Source of the DNA: Spongiactinospora sp. TRM90649
GTDB taxonomy: Bacteria; Actinomycetota; Actinomycetes; Streptosporangiales; Streptosporangiaceae
DNA length: 64,000 bases
Direction: 5' to 3'
Assembly: GCF_029382225.1 (NCBI RefSeq)
Contig: NZ_JARLTC010000025.1
Coordinates: 62,001-126,000, forward strand
Shown here: positions 32,877-42,005 of the stretch, in pieces
Layout of the letters: the number at the start of each line of letters is the position of its first letter
How positions within the stretch are numbered: position 1 is the first letter of the stretch
The notes under the pieces: model-generated
What the model saw: the letters and a program-made list of their open reading frames with translations, nothing else
Told to the model about the DNA's origin: nothing
Databases searched by the model: none
Made by a program: the position numbers and the translations under genes

Positions 32877-32975
32877 GGCGGCACCCCCTTCGCAACCGAA
32901 GCTGTCGGTCCACCCCCCGTTTTAGTCGACCGGTGAGACAGTTTCGCGGCTGTCGCCGTGGACGGCAACGCGGCC

Positions 32976-33062
32976 TGTGGATAACCCTGTGGTTAACGTG
33001 TGGCTAACATGTGCACTTCTTCCCCATAGGTGGGGACACCCTGTGGACGAGCCTGGGGATAA
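32976..33062. promoter_or_regulatory. Cluster of DnaA-box-like 9-mers between dnaB and MATE genes
   Basis: A perfect TGTGGATAA (reverse of TTATCCACA) at 32976, then TGTGGTTAA at 32988, TGTGGCTAA at 32999, TGTGGACGA at 33042 and TGGGGATAA at 33054, all same orientation and three of them spaced 11-12 bp, one helical turn. They lie 100-190 bp upstream of dnaB. DnaA binding is inferred. This is not the expected oriC location. Confidence 0.5.
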
Positions 33063-33192
33063 CTCATACACAGATCATCAGAACCCTTGCTGAGCAGCGA
33101 AAACTTCATCCACCTCCTGTGGAGGGAAGAAAGTTGGCGCGACACGCGGGGGTCGCCGTAGATCACCCAGACGTAATAGGCAAAATCGATAT

Positions 33193-34566
33193 ATGCCCCT
33201 TACGTCGGGATCCCCCCGGTCCACCCCCTCCTCTCAGCCTCCGGGAACCCCACCCTCCCGGGCCTCGCGGCGGGCGCACGACCGGGAAATCCTCCGCCTG
33301 GCCGTTCCGGCCTTCGGCGCGCTGGTCGCCGAGCCGATGTTCCTGCTCGCCGACTACGCGATCGTCGGACGCCTGGGGACGACCGCGCTCGGCGCGCTGG
33401 GCGTGGCCGGGGCCGCCCTCACCACGCTCGTCAACCTGTGCGTGTTCCTCGCCTACGGCACCACCGCGGCCGTCGCGCGACAGGCCGGGGCCGGGAACCT
33501 GGCCCGGGGCGTCAGGCAGGGTGTGGACGGGCTGTGGCTGGCCGGGGCGATCGGGGTCGCGGTGATCGCGGTGGCCTGGCCCGCCGCGCCCGCGATCGTG
33601 GCGGTGTTCGGCGCGTCGCCGGAACTGGCCGCCTCGGCGATCACCTACCTGCGGATCAGCCTGTTCGGCGCGCCCGCCATGCTCATCGTGCTGGCGGGCA
33701 CCGGGGTGCTGCGCGGCCTCGCCGACACGGTGACCCCGCTCGCCGTCTCGGTCGGCTCCTTCGCGCTGAACGCCGTGCTCAACCTGTGGTTCGTGCTCGG
33801 CCTGGGCTGGGGCATCGCCGGTTCGGCCTGGGGGACCGTGCTGGCGCAGGTCCTCGGCGCGGCCGTCTACATCGCCGTGCTCGTACGCGGGGCGCGCAGG
33901 CACGGGGCCTCGCTACGCCCCGACCTGACCGGCATCCGCGCCGCCGGCACGGCGGGCGTCGCCCTCATCGTCCGCACCGGCTGCCTGCGGATCGTGATGA
34001 TCGTCGCCGCGATGGCGGCCACCCGGATGGGCGACGCGCAGATCGCCGCGCACGCGATCGCCGTCCAGATCTGGTCGTTCCTGGCCTTCGCGCTGGACGC
34101 GATCGCCATCGCCGGGCAGGCCATCACCGGCCGGGCCCTCGGCGCGGGCGACGTGGCGGGCACCCGGGCCGCAACCCGGCGGATGGTCTGGTGGGGGGTG
34201 TGGTGCGGGGTGGCCTGCGCCCTGCTGGTGCTGCTGTCCCGGCCGCTGGTCCCCGGCGTGTTCGACGCCGACGCGGCGGTGGCCGCGGCGCTGCTGGCCG
34301 TCCTGTGGCCGGTCGCGCTGCTCCAGCCGATCGCCGGGGTGGTCTTCGTCCTGGACGGCGTGCTGATCGGCGCGGGCGACCGCCGGTATCTGGCGTGGGC
34401 CGGGGTGTGGACGACACTGGCGTACCTGCCCGCCGTCCTGGTGGTGGTCGCAACCGGCGGCGGGCTGGTGGCGCTGTGGGCGTCCCTCGGGGTGTGGATG
34501 GTCGCGCGCCTGATCACGCTCGGTGCGCGGGCGCGCGGCGGAGCGTGGCTTATCACCGGAGCGTGA
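33193..34566 (+). CDS. MATE-family efflux transporter
   Basis: 457 aa, twelve predicted membrane spans, DinF-like. Typical segments: ILRLAVPAFGALVAEPMFLLADYAIVGRLGTTALGALGVAG, TGVLRGLADTVTPLAVSV and QIAAHAIAVQIWSFLAFALDAIAIAGQAITGRALGAGD. Exports cationic or toxic compounds with sodium or protons. Divergent from dnaB with 316 bp between. Little leader sequence is evident before the ATG (GATATATG). Confidence 0.94.
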   Translation: MPLTSGSPRSTPSSQPPGTPPSRASRRAHDREILRLAVPAFGALVAEPMFLLADYAIVGRLGTTALGALGVAGAALTTLVNLCVFLAYGTTAAVARQAGAGNLARGVRQGVDGLWLAGAIGVAVIAVAWPAAPAIVAVFGASPELAASAITYLRISLFGAPAMLIVLAGTGVLRGLADTVTPLAVSVGSFALNAVLNLWFVLGLGWGIAGSAWGTVLAQVLGAAVYIAVLVRGARRHGASLRPDLTGIRAAGTAGVALIVRTGCLRIVMIVAAMAATRMGDAQIAAHAIAVQIWSFLAFALDAIAIAGQAITGRALGAGDVAGTRAATRRMVWWGVWCGVACALLVLLSRPLVPGVFDADAAVAAALLAVLWPVALLQPIAGVVFVLDGVLIGAGDRRYLAWAGVWTTLAYLPAVLVVVATGGGLVALWASLGVWMVARLITLGARARGGAWLITGA

Positions 34567-34819
34567 TCGGTCAGTGTCCATGAATTGACGACCACGTGAC
34601 ACTCGCCCCCTTGTCGGTGACGAACGGTTCAGGAGATGGTTGAGCGTCCGGCCTATGGGGCAAGGCCGTCAAAACTCAACCGAACTCCACCAAAACTCTC
34701 AACCGAGTTTGTCGAGTACAGCCGAGTCGCCACCGCACGAACAGGCACGCCACTGACCCGCCTACCCGGCAGGCGATAGCCGCACCGCAGGTCAGCGCCG
34801 ACAGGCCGGTCCTTCGACC
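34567..34819. other. Intergenic region with short direct repeats
   Basis: 250 bp of lower GC than the neighbours. CAAAACTC followed by ACCGA occurs twice near 34668-34705 and GAGTTTGTCGAGT nearby is partly inverted to it. Probable promoter region of the permease gene; no defined box. Confidence 0.35.
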
Positions 34820-36412
34820 GTGTCTCTCATCGGCATGCCCGCTCCCGCGACCGAACCGGCCGTGCCCGTGAAAGCCGCCGAGGATGGTTCCGTAGTGTCC
34901 CTAGACCGCTCCACGTCGATCTTCCGCCGCCTCCCGGCGGACGCGGCCTCGGGGTTGCGCACCACAGCCCGTCACGAGCTGGCACGCGTCTACCGGAGCA
35001 ACGACCTGATCGTGCTCGGCCTGGGTGCCATGATCGGCGCCGGGATCTTCAGCATCGCGGGCCGGCAGGCCGCGACGACCGCGGGGCCGGGGGTGATCCT
35101 CTCCTTCCTGATCGCGGGCATCACCATGCTGCTGTCCGCGCTCTGCTACGGAGAGCTGTCCTCCACCCTGCCGGTATCCGGAAGCGCCTACAGCTACACC
35201 TATGTCATCTTCGGCGAGGTATGGGCCTGGATCATCGGCTGGGCGCTGATCCTCGAAATGCAGGTGGCCATCGCGGTGGTGTCCCGCGTCTGGTCGATCT
35301 ACTTCGCGCAGACGCTCACCGACCTGGGGGTGAGCTTCCCCGACAGCGTGGCGTGGATGATCGGCAAGCCGGAGGGCTTCGACCTGCCCACGCTGGTGAT
35401 CATCGGACTGCTCACGCTGATCGTCGCGGGCGGCGCCCGGGTCGGCATGCGCGCGCTCTACATCCTCGTGGGCGCCAAGCTGCTGGCCATCGGCGCCGTC
35501 ATCGTGGTCGGAGCGCTCAACTTCGACCAGGCGAACATCGACGGCAAGATCCCCGCGCCGCTCGGGCCCGCGCCCGAACAGGTGGACCTGCTGCACTCGA
35601 CGGTCATCGGAGCGTTCTTCGGCGAGGCGCAGACGTTCGGCTGGTTCGGCATCTTCGCCGCCGCGCCCGCCATCGCCTTCGCCTACATCGGCTGGGACAT
35701 CGTCGCGACCGCCGCCGAGGAGACCTCCGACGCGCCCCGCACCATCCCCACCGGGGTGATCCGCAGCCTGGTGCTGGCCACCGTGCTCTACATCGGCGTG
35801 GCCGTCGTCATGGTGGGCATGGTCCCCTACGACCAGATCGACCCGGGCTCCCCGCTCGGCGCGGCGTTCCGGCACGTCGGCGCCGACATCATGCCGCACA
35901 TCATCAACATCGGCGCGTTCCTCGGCCTGACGTCGGTCATCCTGGTGCTCATCGTCGGGCTCACACGCGTGGTCTTCTCCGTGGCCCGGGACGGCCTGCT
36001 GCCCCGCGGCCTGGCCAGCATCAACCGGCGCTACCGCTCCCCGTCGCGGCTCACCATGATCATCGGCGGGACCGCCATCGTGCTCGCCGAGACCGTGCCC
36101 GTCCTCACCCTCGAACAGCTCACCGTCATGGGGACGGTGTTCGCCTTCACGTTCGTGGCGGCGGGCGTGATCGTGATGCGCCGCACCATGCCGGACCTGC
36201 CGCGCGGGTTCCGGGTACCGCTGTCGCCGGCGGTGCCGACGCTGGCCGTCCTGGCCTCGGTCTGGCTGATGATGAACCTGCAGGTGGTCACCTGGCTGTA
36301 CTTCGCCGCGTGGATGGCCTTCGGTCTGATCATCTATCTCGTCTACGGCCGCCCGCACAGCATGCTGGACCCCCGGGCCCGCGCCTACGCCCAGGGCCGC
36401 CATCGCAGATGA
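34820..36412 (+). CDS. APC-superfamily amino acid permease (cationic amino acid transporter type)
   Basis: 530 aa from GTG 34820; a GTG at 34895 with GAGG upstream would remove 25 poorly conserved residues and may be the true start. Twelve to fourteen membrane spans. Signature SNDLIVLGLGAMIGAGIFSIAG in span 1 (substrate-binding unwound helix), FAYIGWDIVATAAEETSDAPRTIPTGVI in the middle and TRVVFSVARDGLLPRGLASINRRYRSP. Imports amino acids by proton symport or exchange. Confidence 0.92.
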   Translation: MSLIGMPAPATEPAVPVKAAEDGSVVSLDRSTSIFRRLPADAASGLRTTARHELARVYRSNDLIVLGLGAMIGAGIFSIAGRQAATTAGPGVILSFLIAGITMLLSALCYGELSSTLPVSGSAYSYTYVIFGEVWAWIIGWALILEMQVAIAVVSRVWSIYFAQTLTDLGVSFPDSVAWMIGKPEGFDLPTLVIIGLLTLIVAGGARVGMRALYILVGAKLLAIGAVIVVGALNFDQANIDGKIPAPLGPAPEQVDLLHSTVIGAFFGEAQTFGWFGIFAAAPAIAFAYIGWDIVATAAEETSDAPRTIPTGVIRSLVLATVLYIGVAVVMVGMVPYDQIDPGSPLGAAFRHVGADIMPHIINIGAFLGLTSVILVLIVGLTRVVFSVARDGLLPRGLASINRRYRSPSRLTMIIGGTAIVLAETVPVLTLEQLTVMGTVFAFTFVAAGVIVMRRTMPDLPRGFRVPLSPAVPTLAVLASVWLMMNLQVVTWLYFAAWMAFGLIIYLVYGRPHSMLDPRARAYAQGRHRR

Positions 36413-36437
36413 CCCGCCGCCGACCTTCGACCGACCC

Positions 36438-36474
36438 CTCGCGCCCGGGGAGCCACGTGCTCCCCGGGCGCGAG
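36438..36474. terminator. Strong convergent terminator hairpin
   Basis: 16-bp perfect stem CTCGCGCCCGGGGAGC (36438-36453) with 36459-36474, loop CACGT. Lies between the convergent ends of the permease and DUF397 genes. No clear T-run. Confidence 0.75.
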
Positions 36475-36505
36475 CCGTTCATGCCACCGTGCCAGATGGA
36501 GCCCG

Positions 36506-36730
36506 CTACGGATCGAGGCGGTCGGCCTTGATCGTGGCCAGCAGCCCGGCGAACGCCTCGCCGTCGACCACGAGCGCGGGCCCGCGGGCGTCTTTGCTGT
36601 CGCGAAGGGCGACCCGGCCACCGCTCAGCCTGGCGATCTCGACGCAGTTGCCGCCCGCGTTGCTGCGGCTGGACCTTCGCCAGGCGGCGGTTGACAACTC
36701 GGCGTCGGGGCCCTCGGTGGCATTGTCCAT
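36506..36730 (-). CDS. DUF397 protein (WhiJ-type locus 1)
   Basis: 74 aa from the ATG at 36730 with AAGGAAG 7 nt upstream. Family core WRRSSRSNAGGNCVEIARLSGGRVALRDSKDARGPALVVDGEAFAGLLATIK. Small DUF397 proteins act with XRE-DUF5753 regulators in Streptomyces (WhiJ-type developmental loci) and are thought to relieve or modulate their binding. Start is 3 bp past the regulator stop. Confidence 0.9.
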   Translation of the reverse strand: MDNATEGPDAELSTAAWRRSSRSNAGGNCVEIARLSGGRVALRDSKDARGPALVVDGEAFAGLLATIKADRLDP

Positions 36731-36732
36731 CG

Positions 36733-37581
36733 TCACACTTCCTTGGCGAGCTTCACCAGAAAATTCCGCGTCTGTTCTTTCGTGAGAGACTTCGCATGAA
36801 GGCTGTCGTAGACAGAATCATAGCTTTCCACCTGAGCCGGTTCTTCCAAGTAGAGTCCGTTCAACTGGCTCTCGATGTACACCACGTCGGGATCGGGCGG
36901 TGTGAACCCCAGCAGCACGAAACCACTGTCCATGCTGGAGTGCATCCCCGCGCTGAACGGAAGGATATTAATACTGATATGCGACTTATCAGATAATTGC
37001 ACAAGGCGATCAAGCTGAGCGTGGCACACCGAAGTGGTGGCCGCGAGACGACGCAGGCTCGCCTCGTTGACAATGAAGGTCAGGTCCAGGGAATGATTAT
37101 GTAGCATGCGCTCCTGCCGGGCCGTGCGCAGCTCGATCATCCGGTCGATCTCCGGTTCACCGAAGCCCGCGCGATGACCACGCAGGTAACTTCGGTAGTA
37201 GTCCGGCGTCTGCAGTAACCCCGGTATCAGCTCCATGTCGAATGAACGCAGCCGCCGCGCTTCGGCCTCAAGTCCGATCATGATCTGAAACCATTCGGGA
37301 ACGGCGTCGGAGAAGGAGTGCCACCAACCGCGTTGCCGGGATTGCTGGGCGAGCGCGGAGAGCTCGTCCCGTCGTTCTTCGGGCACGCCGTAGATGTCGA
37401 GAAGCGCCCTCAGGTCATTGTGGCGGATCCCCTGTCGTGCCGATTCGACCCGGCTCACCCATGACTGCGCGAGCCCCACCCGGCGAGCGACGGCCTCCGC
37501 CGTGAGACCGGACTCTTTGCGCAGCCGTCGAAGTTCGGCGGCGAGCCGTCTGCGTCTCACGGTAGGACTGGTATCGGCCAT
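36733..37581 (-). CDS. XRE regulator with DUF5753 domain (WhiJ-type locus 1)
   Basis: 282 aa. Helix-turn-helix at ~10-65 (LAAELRRLRKESGLTAEAVARRVGLAQSWVSRVESARQGI), then a DUF5753 domain (~95-275) beginning FQIMIGLEAEARRLRSFDMELIPGLLQTPDYYRSYLRGH. Partner of the DUF397 gene downstream and of the divergent ATPase at 37864. Codon use is slightly less GC-biased than surrounding genes. Confidence 0.92.
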   Translation of the reverse strand: MADTSPTVRRRRLAAELRRLRKESGLTAEAVARRVGLAQSWVSRVESARQGIRHNDLRALLDIYGVPEERRDELSALAQQSRQRGWWHSFSDAVPEWFQIMIGLEAEARRLRSFDMELIPGLLQTPDYYRSYLRGHRAGFGEPEIDRMIELRTARQERMLHNHSLDLTFIVNEASLRRLAATTSVCHAQLDRLVQLSDKSHISINILPFSAGMHSSMDSGFVLLGFTPPDPDVVYIESQLNGLYLEEPAQVESYDSVYDSLHAKSLTKEQTRNFLVKLAKEV

Positions 37582-37624
37582 GATTCACCTCACACTACGT
37601 CTTTGTTGTTCAGAGCATTCCGCA

Positions 37625-37640
37625 GTTCGAAAGAGCGAAC
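37625..37640. promoter_or_regulatory. Inverted repeat in the control region of WhiJ-type locus 1
   Basis: GTTCG and CGAAC separated by AAAGAG, 44-59 bp upstream of the XRE start in a relatively AT-rich 282-bp divergent intergenic region. Candidate operator. Confidence 0.35.
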
Positions 37641-37863
37641 AAAGCGGATGGTCTAAATTAGATATTGCAGTCCAGAAGATCCAGACGTGGTCACGAGGCC
37701 GAAAGCTACCACACGTGGAGTCGGTCAGTGTCCCCTTTTTGCTGGATATCGGTTACGGAACAAAGCATACGGACGACTGCGCAGCCGCCATCCAATCCTC
37801 CATTTTGGTCTTCCACCCTGAATACCTGTGCTCTCCCCCCAATAGCGTGAGGAGTGACCGAGA

Positions 37864-38340
37864 ATGGCGGCTTACCGGGAACCCAAGCCGAGCACGATCG
37901 CGGTGGTGACGCTCCCCGGGACGGCCCGCGCCGTGACCGTGGTGCGCCACTGGGCCGCGCTGGTGCTGGAGACCGACGGCTGGACCGAAGTGGACGACAC
38001 GCTGCTCGTGGTGACCGAGCTCGCCGCCAACGCGGTCCGGCACACCGCGTCCGGGCGGCCGGGCGGCCGGATGGAGGTGGTGCTCATCGGCGAGGCCGAC
38101 GGACTCGTGCGGGTCGAGGTCGCCGACGAGGGGGCCGCCACGATCCCCACCGTCGGCCGTGCCGACTGGGACGGCCTGGGGGGCCGGGGCCTGCGCCTGG
38201 TGTCCACCCTCGCCGCCGCCTGGGGCGCCCGCCTGGCGGGGCGGGGCCGCACGGTGTGGGCGCTGATGCGACTGCCCCCCGCCGAACCGGTGGCCCGCCC
38301 GGCGGACGATCCGTGCGGGGAGCACGCCGAGAGCCACTGA
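37864..38340 (+). CDS. HATPase-c (anti-sigma/RsbW-like) protein, WhiJ-type locus 1
   Basis: 158 aa. GHKL ATPase of the anti-sigma kinase type: N-box VVTELAANAVRHTASG, G1 EVADEGAATIPTV and G2 GLGGRGLRLVSTLAAAWG. Third component of WhiJ-type loci, where a stand-alone ATPase accompanies the XRE/DUF397 pair; its target is unknown. Divergent from the XRE gene. Confidence 0.88.
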   Translation: MAAYREPKPSTIAVVTLPGTARAVTVVRHWAALVLETDGWTEVDDTLLVVTELAANAVRHTASGRPGGRMEVVLIGEADGLVRVEVADEGAATIPTVGRADWDGLGGRGLRLVSTLAAAWGARLAGRGRTVWALMRLPPAEPVARPADDPCGEHAESH

Positions 38341-38450
38341 GGAAGTCACCGAAGAAGTTCCTGAAAGAGTTTCCGCCGGGTCGTCGAAGCCGGGCGCTCC
38401 CGTTCGAGGTGTGGTCAACGGAGCGTCCGCGACCCGCGAGGAGACCCACC

Positions 38451-39164
38451 ATGACCCCCCACACCGCCACCGCTCACACCGCCGCTCACACCGCCACCGC
38501 CGTCCCCGCCTGCGACCGCCGGACCCGGGTCACCCGGTCCCTGCTCGGCTACGGGATCATCGCCGGTCCCCTCTACGTCACCGTGTCCCTGGCCCAGGCC
38601 CTCACCCGTGAGGGCTTCGACCTCACCCGTCACGCGTGGAGCCTGCTCGCCAACGGCGACCTCGGCTGGATCCAGATCACCAACCTGCTGGTCGCCGGGC
38701 TCGCCGTCATCGCCGCCGCCCTCGGCATGCGCCGCGGCCTGGCCGGCGGCCCCGGCGCGCGCTGGACCCCCCGCCTGGTCGCCGGTTACGGCCTGGGCCT
38801 GCTGGCGAGCGCCGTCTTCACCGCCGACCCCTCGATGGGCTTCCCGGCGGGCACCCCGCAAGGCCCGGGGGCGGTGAGCACGCACGGCCTGCTCCACCTG
38901 GCCGCCGGCGCCGCCGGCGCCGTCGGCTTCGCCGCGCTGATCGCGGCCACCCTCGTGCACGCGCGCCGCCTGGCCGCCGACGGCCGTCCGGCCGCCGCCG
39001 CCTGGTCGCGCACCACCGGCGTCCTGTTCGCGCTCGCCTTCGCCTGCGTCGCCACGGGCGGCGGCGCGGTGTGGGCGAACCTGGCGTTCACCGCCGGGAT
39101 CCTGATCGCCTGGACCTGGCTCTCGGTGACCTCCCTGCGCCTCTACCGCGCTGCCGGCCGCTGA
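38451..39164 (+). CDS. DUF998 family membrane protein
   Basis: 237 aa from the ATG at 38451 with GAGGAG 7 nt upstream; the frame is open to 37854 but that part is a shadow of the ATPase gene. Six membrane spans; LLGYGIIAGPLYVTVSLAQALTREGFDLTRHAWSLLANGDLGWIQITNLL is the typical DUF998 N-terminal half. Function unknown. Confidence 0.88.
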   Translation: MTPHTATAHTAAHTATAVPACDRRTRVTRSLLGYGIIAGPLYVTVSLAQALTREGFDLTRHAWSLLANGDLGWIQITNLLVAGLAVIAAALGMRRGLAGGPGARWTPRLVAGYGLGLLASAVFTADPSMGFPAGTPQGPGAVSTHGLLHLAAGAAGAVGFAALIAATLVHARRLAADGRPAAAAWSRTTGVLFALAFACVATGGGAVWANLAFTAGILIAWTWLSVTSLRLYRAAGR

Positions 39165-39189
39165 CGGGCCGGCGCCGCGGGCCGGGGAC

Positions 39190-39627
39190 TCAGCAGGACG
39201 ACCCGCTGGCGGCGGGCGACCATCTGGGCGGCACGGCCGGGCGCAACGGCTGGGCGTCCGCGGCCGGGAACGGCCGTGGCGCCCGGCCGCCCAGCGACCT
39301 GACCCGCGCCACCAGCTCGGCGAACGCGAACGGCTTGGCCAGGCAGTCGTCGGCGCGGGGAGCCCGGCCCTCCTGGCCGGACGTCCCCGCCACCACCAGC
39401 GTCAGCACCCGCGCCGAGTGGTCACCCAGCGCCAGCGCGGTGCCCACGGCGTCGTCGGGCGAATCCCGATCGAGATCGAGGATGACGACGTCATAGGGGT
39501 TGAGCGAGGTCCACCTCATCGCCCCGTCGCCATCCAGAGCCACGTCCACGGCCATGCCTTCCAGACGCAGCCCGATGGCGACGGTCTCGGCCAGTTCCTC
39601 GTGACCATCGACAATCAGCACGCGCAT
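39190..39627 (-). CDS. Stand-alone response-regulator receiver, partly degenerate
   Basis: 145 aa from the ATG at 39627 (MRVLIVDGHEELAE). Receiver fold with VVILDLDRD as phospho-Asp site and CLAKPFAFAELVARVRSL at the end. The usual VDDE is VDGH and the MPGxxG loop is replaced by DSPDDAVG. No DNA-binding domain follows: the protein stops after a Pro-rich tail where OmpR-type proteins continue. Possibly a truncated regulator; no kinase is adjacent. Confidence 0.75.
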   Translation of the reverse strand: MRVLIVDGHEELAETVAIGLRLEGMAVDVALDGDGAMRWTSLNPYDVVILDLDRDSPDDAVGTALALGDHSARVLTLVVAGTSGQEGRAPRADDCLAKPFAFAELVARVRSLGGRAPRPFPAADAQPLRPAVPPRWSPAASGSSC

Positions 39628-39712
39628 TGTCAACCTCCACCGCAGATCCTGCCCTGGTGAAGGTTGCGCCGACGTAACACGCGTCGCACGCGCCACTCAC
39701 GATCGCCTGGCC

Positions 39713-40471
39713 TCAGCTTCCAAGGACGAGCAGGTCGCACTCCTCCTCCACCGGAGCGGGCTCCCGCTCGGCGGCGACGTCGGCCTCCAGCGCGGCGAAA
39801 CCGGCGGCCGTGTCCTCGTCGTCCAGGTGCTCGAACGTCGAGTAGGGCCGCAGCCGCAGCCGTTCGGCGTAGGCGGCCAGGCTCGGCGCGACGCGCTGCC
39901 GTACCCGCTCAAGGGCGATCCGGCGCACGCCGTGGACGGCGAACATGTCCAGCACCTCGGGCAGCGAGGGGAACAGCTCCTCCTCGATCTCGCGGCCCCT
40001 GGGAAAGTAGCGGTGCCAGGGCAGCATCGGCATCCGCCCGGCGAAGGCCCCGCGGATCAGCACCCGCCCTCCGGGCACCAGCACCCGGGAGATGTCGGCC
40101 GCCGCCGACGGCCGGTCGCGCACGTGGTGCAGGACCAGATACAACAGCACCAGGTCGCAGGACCCGCCCGGCAGCGGGATCCGCTCGGCCTTGCCCGGCA
40201 GATACACCACCTTCGGGTGGGCGGCGGACAGCTCCGCCGTCTCGCGCATCCGGTCGGACGGCTCGACGCCGTAGACCAGCGCGCCGAACGTCTCCGCCAG
40301 CGCCGGGGTGAAACGCCCGATCCCCGACCCGAGGTCGAGCACCGTCCCGGTGCGTCGTGGTGCGTGCCGACGGAAGACGCTCATCCACCGCTCGACGGCC
40401 TCGGGCGACATCGCCCGGCCCGTGGGGTAGACCTCGTGTTGCCGTCGGTCGTAGTCAACTCTGCGTTGCAC
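39713..40471 (-). CDS. SAM-dependent methyltransferase (class I)
   Basis: 252 aa from a GTG at 40471 with GGGGAG upstream; the longer frame to 40672 starts with unrelated sequence. Motif I VLDLGSGIGRFTPALAETFG, acidic loop YGVEPSDRM and motif IV CDLVLLYLVLHHVRD match the UbiE/Methyltransf_11 type. Substrate unknown. Divergent from the urea transporter with 252 bp between. Confidence 0.88.
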   Translation of the reverse strand: MQRRVDYDRRQHEVYPTGRAMSPEAVERWMSVFRRHAPRRTGTVLDLGSGIGRFTPALAETFGALVYGVEPSDRMRETAELSAAHPKVVYLPGKAERIPLPGGSCDLVLLYLVLHHVRDRPSAAADISRVLVPGGRVLIRGAFAGRMPMLPWHRYFPRGREIEEELFPSLPEVLDMFAVHGVRRIALERVRQRVAPSLAAYAERLRLRPYSTFEHLDDEDTAAGFAALEADVAAEREPAPVEEECDLLVLGS

Positions 40472-40723
40472 TCCGGCTCCCCGCCATCGGACTGCTCGGC
40501 CCCTCCCCCGCCAGTCTCCCGTGGTTTCCCGCCTGGATTCTTCTCGTATGCCTGCTCCTAGATGAACTTCGCGTGAAGAGAAGATGCCGCGAGTTACCGA
40601 GTACCGCACTTCATGCGGCTCGTAAAACATTCGCGCGAAATTGTCCGCTACGGACTGTGATGTCGCATCCACGGGGAGGATTCAGCCCGTCGGTCTCGCA
40701 GCCATCGATCGGAGCCCGGACTG

Positions 40724-41677
40724 GTGTCGGCCACATCCACTGACCAGCGCGGCAACGGCCTGCCCGGCCTGCCGCTCGCGACACTGCGCGGCGTCGCCCA
40801 GGTCGACTTTCAGAGCAGTTACTGGACCGCGCTGCTGTTCGTGCTCGCGCTACTGCTCGCGGGCTGGCAGTTCGCCGTGTTCGCCCTGCTCGGCACGTTC
40901 GTCAGCACGCTGACCGCGTGGTTCCTCGGCGCGAACCGGGACCGGATCACGCTCGGTCTCGAAGGGTTCAACGGCACGCTGATCGGCGTCGCCGTGGTGC
41001 TCTTCTTCGACGTGCGCTGGATCACGGTGCTACTGACGATCATGACGTCGGTGATGGGCGCCGTGGTCACCTCTGCGCTCAACTCCATGCTCTCGCCGTA
41101 CAACGTGGCGACCCTCACCGCGCCGTTCTGCGCGGTCACGACGGCGCTCGTGGTGGCCGCCCCATCGTTCGAGCGGGTGTGGCGCGGGCACATCATGGGG
41201 CCGCCGCCGTCGGCGGGCCATCCCGGCACGGCGCTGACGTTCACCGACGTGTGGCAGGGCCTGCTGAACGGCATCGCCCAGGTCTTCTTCCAGGGCAAGT
41301 GGTACGTCGGGCTGACGTTCCTGATCGGCCTGCTGGTCGCCAGCCGGGTGGCCGGCATCGCGGCCTTCGTCTCCAGCGCCATCGGCATGATCGTCGCCTG
41401 GATCCTCGGCGCCCCCGCCGCCGACATCGGCGCGGGCCTGTACGGCTACAACGCGGTGCTCGCCGGGCTGGCGCTGACCGGGGTGTTCGTCGCGGTCACC
41501 CCCTGGGGCGTCCTCTACGCGGTCCTCGCGGCCATCGGGGCGACCGTGCTCACCGCAGCGCTCAACAACTTCTTCGAGCCGTTTCAGGGAAGCACCCTGA
41601 CCTGGCCGTTCGTCCTGGTCACCTGGTTCTTCCTGGCCGCGGTGCCGGTTCTCTCACGGATCCACCGCACATCATAA
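40724..41677 (+). CDS. Urea transporter
   Basis: 317 aa from a GTG with GGAG upstream. Two homologous halves of about five spans each, the UT family fold: LEGFNGTLIGVAVVLFF in the first half and LYGYNAVLAGLALTGVF in the second are the repeated urea-filter motifs (N-G-x-L-x-G). A channel letting urea cross the membrane; first gene of the urease cluster, 21 bp before ureA. Confidence 0.93.
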   Translation: MSATSTDQRGNGLPGLPLATLRGVAQVDFQSSYWTALLFVLALLLAGWQFAVFALLGTFVSTLTAWFLGANRDRITLGLEGFNGTLIGVAVVLFFDVRWITVLLTIMTSVMGAVVTSALNSMLSPYNVATLTAPFCAVTTALVVAAPSFERVWRGHIMGPPPSAGHPGTALTFTDVWQGLLNGIAQVFFQGKWYVGLTFLIGLLVASRVAGIAAFVSSAIGMIVAWILGAPAADIGAGLYGYNAVLAGLALTGVFVAVTPWGVLYAVLAAIGATVLTAALNNFFEPFQGSTLTWPFVLVTWFFLAAVPVLSRIHRTS

Positions 41678-41698
41678 GTCGCAGCAAGGGAGCGTCTC

Positions 41699-42004
41699 AT
41701 GAACCTCGCGCCACGCGAGATCGACAAGCTGATGATCTATGTCGTCTGCGACATCGCCGCCAAACGCCGCGACCGCGGGCTGAAGCTGAACTACAGCGAG
41801 GCCGTCTCGCTCATCAGCGTCGCGATCCTGGAGGCCGCCCGCGACGGCAAGTCCGTGGCCGACTGCATGGAACTGGGCAAGAAGATCGTGAAACCCGCCG
41901 AGGTCATGGACGGCGTGCGGGAGATGCTCAAGCTCATGCAGATCGAGGCGTCGTTCAAGGACGGCACCAAGCTGGTCTCCGTCCATGACCCGATCGGCGG
42001 ATGA
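41699..42004 (+). CDS. ureA: Urease subunit gamma
   Basis: 101 aa, AAGGGAG ribosome binding site. Standard gamma subunit: MNLAPREIDKLMIYVVCDIAAKRRDRGLKLNYSEAVSLISVAILEAARDGKSVADCMELG. Structural subunit of the cytoplasmic nickel enzyme that splits urea to ammonia and carbamate. Overlaps no gene but ends 1 bp before the next start. Confidence 0.97.
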   Translation: MNLAPREIDKLMIYVVCDIAAKRRDRGLKLNYSEAVSLISVAILEAARDGKSVADCMELGKKIVKPAEVMDGVREMLKLMQIEASFKDGTKLVSVHDPIGG

Positions 42005-42005
42005 C

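Noticed and set aside
19793..33062. Chromosomal origin, because of a dnaN-type gene and DnaA-box-like 9-mers
   Set aside because: The clamp gene is not next to dnaA, recF or gyrB, and the boxes lie 12 kb away beside dnaB with no AT-rich unwinding region.
34901..36403. 500-codon minus-strand frame opposite the amino acid permease
   Set aside because: His/Asp/Arg-rich shadow; the plus strand has clear membrane-transporter motifs.
40570..40723. Riboswitch or GlnR site upstream of the urea transporter
   Set aside because: A TTCGCGCGAA palindrome and GTTAC-like words are present but no consensus spacing or aptamer core could be matched.
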